Assembly: GCF_000143985.1 (NCBI RefSeq)
Contig: NC_014364.1
Span: 310,001-374,000, forward strand
Length of the DNA: 64,000 bases
Reading direction: 5' to 3'
Source: Sediminispirochaeta smaragdinae DSM 11293
GTDB lineage: Bacteria; Spirochaetota; Spirochaetia; DSM-16054; Sediminispirochaetaceae
The notes under the pieces are model-generated. The model was not told the origin of the DNA, searched no databases, and saw only the letters and a program-made list of their open reading frames with translations. Each line of letters opens with the position of its first letter. Within the stretch, counting starts at the first letter, position 1. This document shows, in pieces, positions 59,553 to 64,000 of the stretch. The position numbers and the translations under genes are program-made.

Positions 59553-60485
59553 CTACTTTCCTTCTTCTTTTGGCTTCTCTTCACTGATGAACCAGGAAGC
59601 CGGTTTCATCAACTGTTCGGCCTTATAGGCATTTATGCTGAAAGGTTCCTTATTTGTATCGGCCAGACAGCGGTATGCATTGTCGTTACCCTCCACTTTT
59701 CCGTAGATCCTGAGGCTATGCTCCTCCTTTTCACTCTGAAAGGTAAGACTCCAGGAGGCTTCCTCTTCACTTCCGATGGTGTCGGGAGAGAGAAAGGCGG
59801 TTGCATTGATTCTTGCAAGCTGGGAGATAAAATCGGTGATCTTGTTTTGATCAACGCGTTCCTGCTGCGCTTCCGAAAATTGCCATGCCTCCTGTTCCTC
59901 CCCGCTTTTTCTCAAAGAGAAACGTGCTTCTGCCGATGTAACTCCGACGGAGATGATATCCGAAGAGGTGAAAGAGAAGATCTGCCGATTGCGAAGTTCA
60001 TCCAAACTCACATCAAAGATAGATCTGAGGGCTCCTTCTACAAGGTAGATCCCTTCTCGCCCCGCGAGCGTGATGTAACATCCGCTGCCCTTATCGGCTT
60101 CTTTGCCGATTCTGATAGACCTGAGAAGATCCTTGGCATGGTAGACTGCGACCGTAATTGCGTCGGCATCCTCGAGCTCATAGCGTTCAAGCTCTCCCTC
60201 TCTGCTGACCATCTGGCCGACCTTGAGGCTGTTGAGGGCATCGGTCATGCGGGTGATCTTTCCCTCGTCTGCAGAGTATTCTTTGTCTCCAATAAGCCAT
60301 CCATCAGCTTTTTTTACCGCAACGATCGGATCTTTTCCCGGTGCGTTTATCTCAATACGGTCGGCTTCTTCCTCCCAAGGAGCTACCGGAGCGAAACTTG
60401 CCCGGTTTCCTGTAAACTTTGTCACAATAATGAGGAGAAGGAGTACTGCGACGGCGGCAAATTGTATCATCTTTTTTTTAGGCAT
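59553..60485 (-). CDS. DUF4340 protein
   Basis: 310 aa with an N-terminal membrane helix (about residues 6-23) and a repeated beta-rich extracytoplasmic region of the DUF4340 type (GWLIGDKEYSADEGKITRMTDALNSLKVG ... LRNRQIFSFTSSDI). DUF4340 genes commonly follow GldG-like ABC genes, as here. Function unknown. The ATG at 60485 has GGAGG 8 bases upstream and lies within the end of the preceding gene. Confidence 0.85.
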   Translation of the reverse strand: MPKKKMIQFAAVAVLLLLIIVTKFTGNRASFAPVAPWEEEADRIEINAPGKDPIVAVKKADGWLIGDKEYSADEGKITRMTDALNSLKVGQMVSREGELERYELEDADAITVAVYHAKDLLRSIRIGKEADKGSGCYITLAGREGIYLVEGALRSIFDVSLDELRNRQIFSFTSSDIISVGVTSAEARFSLRKSGEEQEAWQFSEAQQERVDQNKITDFISQLARINATAFLSPDTIGSEEEASWSLTFQSEKEEHSLRIYGKVEGNDNAYRCLADTNKEPFSINAYKAEQLMKPASWFISEEKPKEEGK

Positions 60486-62571
60486 GGTGCTCACCTCCGG
60501 AAAAGCGTTCTTCTATGGCTCGTCGCCGCGATCGCTGGAGTCGCCATACAAACAAGCCGGCAAAAATGACAAGTAACGGTATAAGGCCCATGGCGATTCC
60601 CTTTATCACGTTTCGTACCTCCGGGGAGGTCGGCAGCAGCTTGTGTCTTCCCAATCCCTTCGTTCTCATGGGAATGACCTGATCGTTACCGGTACTCCAA
60701 TCGACCAGATTGTGAACAAAGGCTGCATTGCTGTTTGATGAGGATGGGTCGAGGAGCTGTGGTGTGGTCAACAGCGAGGTTGCCGCCACGGCGATTCGTC
60801 CCTTTGCTATCGACGTCTTTATCTGAGAAGCCGTATCAAGGGCCTGTTTTTCTTCTTCCGTGGTCTCCTCTTTGGGAGGGGCCGGAAAGGCGCTTGAGAA
60901 ACTCCCCTCAAGGCTTACGGCCAGGGGATAGCTTTGCAGTTTTTCATCTCCCGGCGGAACCATCCCCATGGGGTTAAGCATGATGTTTTTGTCCATCAAC
61001 CATGACTTTTGAGACGATGAAAGGATCACCTTGGTGGTGATATCATCGCTGTTTTCTGTTTCATTGGGGATAATAAACGTACCGCTTTGCAAGGTAATCA
61101 TCTCACCGAGGTTTTGGGTGATGGTGCTTTCCTTGCTGAGACTTTTGCCCGACAGTAATGGCGCCCAGTATATCTTGATGTCTCCATACTGGGGATCTCG
61201 CTGACTATAGGCCTCATCATCCAGAACATAGCCACGTTTATAATCGATACCGTATGCCGAAAGCTGCTCCTCCAGTCCTGTCTCGATCGGGGTATAGCTG
61301 GGAGGTTGACCATAGGCCGTCGGCTGGTTTACCTGGTATGGGTCCAAGAAGAGGACCAGATTGCCTCCCCTCAGAAGGAACTGATCGATTGTATAGCGTT
61401 CGTTCTCCGAAATTTCCGTCTTGGGACCGTTTATGATTAATGTACTGACATTATCGGGTATTGTTAGGTTCCCATCCTCTCCTGTTTTTACCTCCTTCAG
61501 TTCGTACATATCAGAAAGAAGCTGTTGTAAGGGAGCGGCACCCTGCTGCTGGTCTGCAAGTGAAAGCTCGCCATGGCCCGTGAGGTAGGCGACGGCAGGA
61601 TTGTTCGAGAGGAGTGCTCTCATCGTTTCTTCGATTCTGGTGGCAAGATTATCGACGCCGCTGATTGCATATCCACTGAAAAGGCGCTGGGAAAGGCCTA
61701 TGGGAATGAGGCGTGACTTATCACCGTAGGAAAGCAGCAGATCGAGGGCTCCGTTACCCGCAGGCAGCTGTTTCCCATTCTGATCCGTGGAAGCTCTCCA
61801 GCGGATGGTCTGGATTCCGTAACGGTCGCTAAGCTCCTTAATGTCTCCCGCATCGGGATCTTCCACACGAAAATCGATCCTGTCTCTTATGGATGGCGGC
61901 AATTGCTTTACGGCGTCTCTCACGTTTTGCTCAAGGTCGTCGAAGCCCTTGATGCCGAAGGCTCCGAGAGATTTCGAGAGATAGAGGGTAAGCAACGGTT
62001 TCCCGGTGATACCGTGAAGGGCATCAACAGCTGCTACCATCTTCTGCATGGTTGTGGTCAGACGATATTCAAGGCCGGATGAGTTGGTAATCTGGTCGAT
62101 GACTTCGATGCTGTCTCCGTAAATAACGGCCAGGCCGAGATAGGCACTCCTGCTCTGAAACTGGTCGCTTTTAATCTCCTGTATCTGAACGGGAGCGATA
62201 CCGTAGTCGGAGGCACTGCTTTTACTCTCCGCATCATCCATATCGTAGTAGCCAACGGTAAAATCCTTTCCCCCAACCCTGTCATACTCTTCGAGGATAT
62301 CCTTCAGATATCGTTCCACACTGTTGTATGGAGCAGGAAGGTCGTGTGAGAAGAAGACCTTGATGGTAAGTGGTGCATCGATTCCCTGCACCAGCTCTTT
62401 GCTGATTGGGGAGAGGCTGTAGACATCACCTTTGGTCAGATCGCTTCGTATATAGAGCTGAGAGGCGGCGATGTTGGCAAGCACGATGATAAGCAGATAG
62501 AAGAAAAGATCGGAAGCATCCCCGAGAAGCCACTGCTTGGCATGTTGCAGGCGTTCTTTGAATTTCATCAT
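60478..62571 (-). CDS. GldG-like ABC-associated protein
   Basis: 697 aa. An N-terminal membrane helix, a large periplasmic ABC_transp_aux region (TKGDVYSLSPISKELVQGIDAPLTIKVFFSHDLPAPYNSVERYLKDILEEY; LIINGPKTEISENERYTIDQFLLRGGNLVLFLDPYQV) and a C-terminal membrane helix followed by basic residues. Named after gliding-motility GldG, but found in many non-gliding bacteria. Partner of the two ABC genes upstream. Confidence 0.88.
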   Translation of the reverse strand: MMKFKERLQHAKQWLLGDASDLFFYLLIIVLANIAASQLYIRSDLTKGDVYSLSPISKELVQGIDAPLTIKVFFSHDLPAPYNSVERYLKDILEEYDRVGGKDFTVGYYDMDDAESKSSASDYGIAPVQIQEIKSDQFQSRSAYLGLAVIYGDSIEVIDQITNSSGLEYRLTTTMQKMVAAVDALHGITGKPLLTLYLSKSLGAFGIKGFDDLEQNVRDAVKQLPPSIRDRIDFRVEDPDAGDIKELSDRYGIQTIRWRASTDQNGKQLPAGNGALDLLLSYGDKSRLIPIGLSQRLFSGYAISGVDNLATRIEETMRALLSNNPAVAYLTGHGELSLADQQQGAAPLQQLLSDMYELKEVKTGEDGNLTIPDNVSTLIINGPKTEISENERYTIDQFLLRGGNLVLFLDPYQVNQPTAYGQPPSYTPIETGLEEQLSAYGIDYKRGYVLDDEAYSQRDPQYGDIKIYWAPLLSGKSLSKESTITQNLGEMITLQSGTFIIPNETENSDDITTKVILSSSQKSWLMDKNIMLNPMGMVPPGDEKLQSYPLAVSLEGSFSSAFPAPPKEETTEEEKQALDTASQIKTSIAKGRIAVAATSLLTTPQLLDPSSSNSNAAFVHNLVDWSTGNDQVIPMRTKGLGRHKLLPTSPEVRNVIKGIAMGLIPLLVIFAGLFVWRLQRSRRRAIEERFSGGEHHA

Positions 62572-63267
62572 CTACCTCCTTTCCCTTACCGCTTTTACGG
62601 TAAAAAGGAGGAATACCGCTGTCAGCGAGATCAAATAGATGAGACTCCGGCTGTCAAGAAGGCCTCTTGCTATGGTCCTGAAATGGTATTGCGTGCCGAG
62701 GAATTCCAATGTGTTTACCAAAGCGGCGGGGACGAGGACAAGCATCTGATCAAAAAAAGTGAACAGAAGGGCGATGGCTGCGGTGACGATGAAGGCAACG
62801 ATTTGATTGGAGGTCATGCTGCTGGCAAAGAGCCCCACCGCGGCATACGCGGCTCCCAAAAGCAGTGCCCCAACGTATCCTCCGATAATCGGACCTGGAT
62901 CAGGATCCCCGACAAGGGAGATAAGAACCACATATAGCAGGGTCGGTGCAAGCATTACTGCTATGAAGATCACTGCTGCGAAGAATTTTGAAAGAACGAT
63001 TTTTCCACTTGAAACCGGGAAACTGACCAGCGCCTCAAAGGTCCCCGTGCTTCGCTCTTCGGCAAAACTCCTCATGGTTATTGCGGGGACAAAAAAACTG
63101 AATAGGATGGGAAGTAGTTGGAAAAATCCTCGCATTTCGGCTTGATCGTAGATAAAAAAGGTGGGGAAAAAAAGCATTCCCGAGAAAAGAAGGAAGAGGG
63201 CAATAACGATGTAGGCTATCGGCCCTCCGAAGAGCGAGTAGAGCTCGCGTTTTGTCATGCTAATCAT
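62572..63267 (-). CDS. ABC-2-type permease (GldF-like)
   Basis: 231 aa, six predicted helices. TKRELYSLFGGPIAYIVIALFLLFSGMLFF and MRSFAEERSTGTFEALVSFPVS are typical of the GldF/NosY ABC-2 family. The ATG at 63267 overlaps the ATPase stop and has GGAGG upstream. Its stop abuts the GldG-like start. Confidence 0.9.
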   Translation of the reverse strand: MISMTKRELYSLFGGPIAYIVIALFLLFSGMLFFPTFFIYDQAEMRGFFQLLPILFSFFVPAITMRSFAEERSTGTFEALVSFPVSSGKIVLSKFFAAVIFIAVMLAPTLLYVVLISLVGDPDPGPIIGGYVGALLLGAAYAAVGLFASSMTSNQIVAFIVTAAIALLFTFFDQMLVLVPAALVNTLEFLGTQYHFRTIARGLLDSRSLIYLISLTAVFLLFTVKAVRERR

Positions 63268-64000
63268 GGTCGCCTCCGGTGGTGAGCTCACGAAAGATTG
63301 CTTCCAGGGATTGTTTCTCCCTGCTCATTTCGAAAAGCGTCCAACCCTTTTGTGTTACCGTATGGAAGAGGGCTGGTCTGACATCTTCTTCCGTCCCGGC
63401 GGTTACCAGGATCGTAATGAGGCCCTCTTCACCCGGCACCTGGTGCGCTTCCAGAATACCCGGGAGGGTGGAAAAAAACTCTGTGGCCTTTGTTGTATCC
63501 GTGCCCGAAAGAGCCAGACGTACCGTGTAATGGCCGTTTTTAACGGCCCTCAGATTGTCGGTATGGTCGTCTTTAACGATGGCTCCCTTGTTAATGATGA
63601 CCACCCGGTTGGCAATTGCCTCCACTTCCTGAAGGATATGGGTGGAGAGAATAACGGTTTTTGTTTTTCCGATTTCGGTGATAAGGTTTCTGACTTCGAT
63701 GATCTGATTCGGGTCAAGACCTGTTGTTGGCTCATCCAAAATCAGAATCTTTGGATCATGGATGATGGCTTGAGCAAGTCCCACGCGTTGCTTATAGCCC
63801 TTCGACAGCTGATCGATGCGTTTATGCATTACCCCGGTGATACCGCAAATCTCGGCGGTTCGCCTGATAGCTGTCTCATCCGTGATCTTTCTTACTCCCG
63901 TTACGTAACGAAGGTAATCGTAGGTCAACATTTCTCCATAAAGTGGTGGTGACTCAGGAAGGTAGCCGATAATCGAACGTATCGTTTCTGGATCTTTGGA
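63260..64000 (-). CDS. ABC transporter ATPase (GldA-like), 5' end outside window
   Basis: The visible 246 residues run from SKDPETIRSIIGYLPESPPLYGEMLTYDYL onward; the open frame continues past the right edge, so the start and Walker A are missing. The signature motif is LSKGYKQRVGLAQAI, Walker B KILILDEPTTGLDP, and the switch His lies in LSTHILQEVEAI. With the downstream permease, GldG-like and DUF4340 genes it forms one export or envelope-related ABC system. Confidence 0.92.
   Translation of the reverse strand, partial: SKDPETIRSIIGYLPESPPLYGEMLTYDYLRYVTGVRKITDETAIRRTAEICGITGVMHKRIDQLSKGYKQRVGLAQAIIHDPKILILDEPTTGLDPNQIIEVRNLITEIGKTKTVILSTHILQEVEAIANRVVIINKGAIVKDDHTDNLRAVKNGHYTVRLALSGTDTTKATEFFSTLPGILEAHQVPGEEGLITILVTAGTEEDVRPALFHTVTQKGWTLFEMSREKQSLEAIFRELTTGGDHD

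Noticed and set aside
59544-60569. 341-aa open frame opposite the DUF4340 gene
   Set aside because: Antisense to a DUF4340 protein with a good ribosome site and operon context; composition rich in Cys, Phe and Arg fits a shadow frame.
1-64000. CRISPR array, insertion sequence, prophage or attachment site
   Set aside because: No regularly spaced repeats, transposase, integrase or phage structural genes were seen; tRNA-Ala is intact, without a neighbouring duplicated 3' end or integrase.

Overview
The window looks like a chromosomal segment of a free-living, anaerobic, saccharolytic spirochaete of the Spirochaeta/Sediminispirochaeta type. This is inferred from the flagellar anti-sigma factor FlgM, a PerR/1-Cys-peroxiredoxin oxidative-stress pair, a three-subunit NAD-linked [FeFe] hydrogenase, many periplasmic-binding-protein transporters and a near-50% G+C composition; there is no rRNA in the window to prove it. 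Coding density is high and many genes overlap, including tail-to-tail overlaps of 10, 16, 23 and 38 bp. I see no insertion sequence, prophage, CRISPR array or rRNA, and one tRNA (Ala, GGC).

Layout. 0-1.7 kb: a B12-binding radical SAM protein. 1.7-12.0 kb: a divergent catabolic island with an FGGY kinase, UlaF, UlaE and UlaD on the minus strand, and UlaG, a three-gene CUT1 ABC importer, a URO-D-like protein and a DeoR regulator on the plus strand. It reads as L-ascorbate (or related keto-gulonate) catabolism to D-xylulose-5-phosphate without a PTS. 12-24.3 kb: housekeeping and regulatory genes (AspRS, SanA-like, RsmI, FlgM, a degenerate Fe-ADH homologue, SpoU methyltransferase, glutaredoxin, HATPase-HDOD protein, LonB-type protease, Nif3, LspA). 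24.3-31.9 kb: a large unknown protein, tRNA-Ala, a single-POTRA Omp85 protein, 1-Cys peroxiredoxin, PerR, a PlsC-type acyltransferase with an appended zinc ribbon, and a hydantoinase-family amidohydrolase. 31.9-41.4 kb: TPR and unknown zinc-ribbon proteins, CapA-like protein, desulforedoxin-like protein, lipoprotein, TrmB regulator, HAD phosphatase, MFS transporter, 2-hydroxyacid dehydrogenase, Hsp33 and MsrA.

41.5-47.1 kb is a complete livKHMGF branched-chain amino acid importer operon with a CBS-ACT protein behind it. 47.0-51.5 kb holds a histidine kinase with an extracytoplasmic amino-acid-binding-like domain and a polar amino acid ABC importer. 51.6-56.0 kb is hydCBA, divergent from that importer. 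It is followed by a convergent HD-GYP protein, a glycosyltransferase-like protein, and a minus-strand operon of GldA/GldF/GldG-like ABC proteins plus a DUF4340 protein that runs off the right edge.

The most unusual pattern is regulatory. A series of genes without a Shine-Dalgarno sequence have a sigma-70-type promoter whose -10 box ends only 5-7 bases before the start codon (examples before positions 72, 13911, 15215, 22792, 37512, 37576). This suggests that leaderless transcription is common here, and it also decides several start codons. Other unexplained structure includes a 112-nt element closed by a 14-bp helix (18648-18759), a 14-bp perfect hairpin inside a convergent gene overlap (18296-18334) and a 32-bp palindrome upstream of a TrmB-type regulator (36635-36666).
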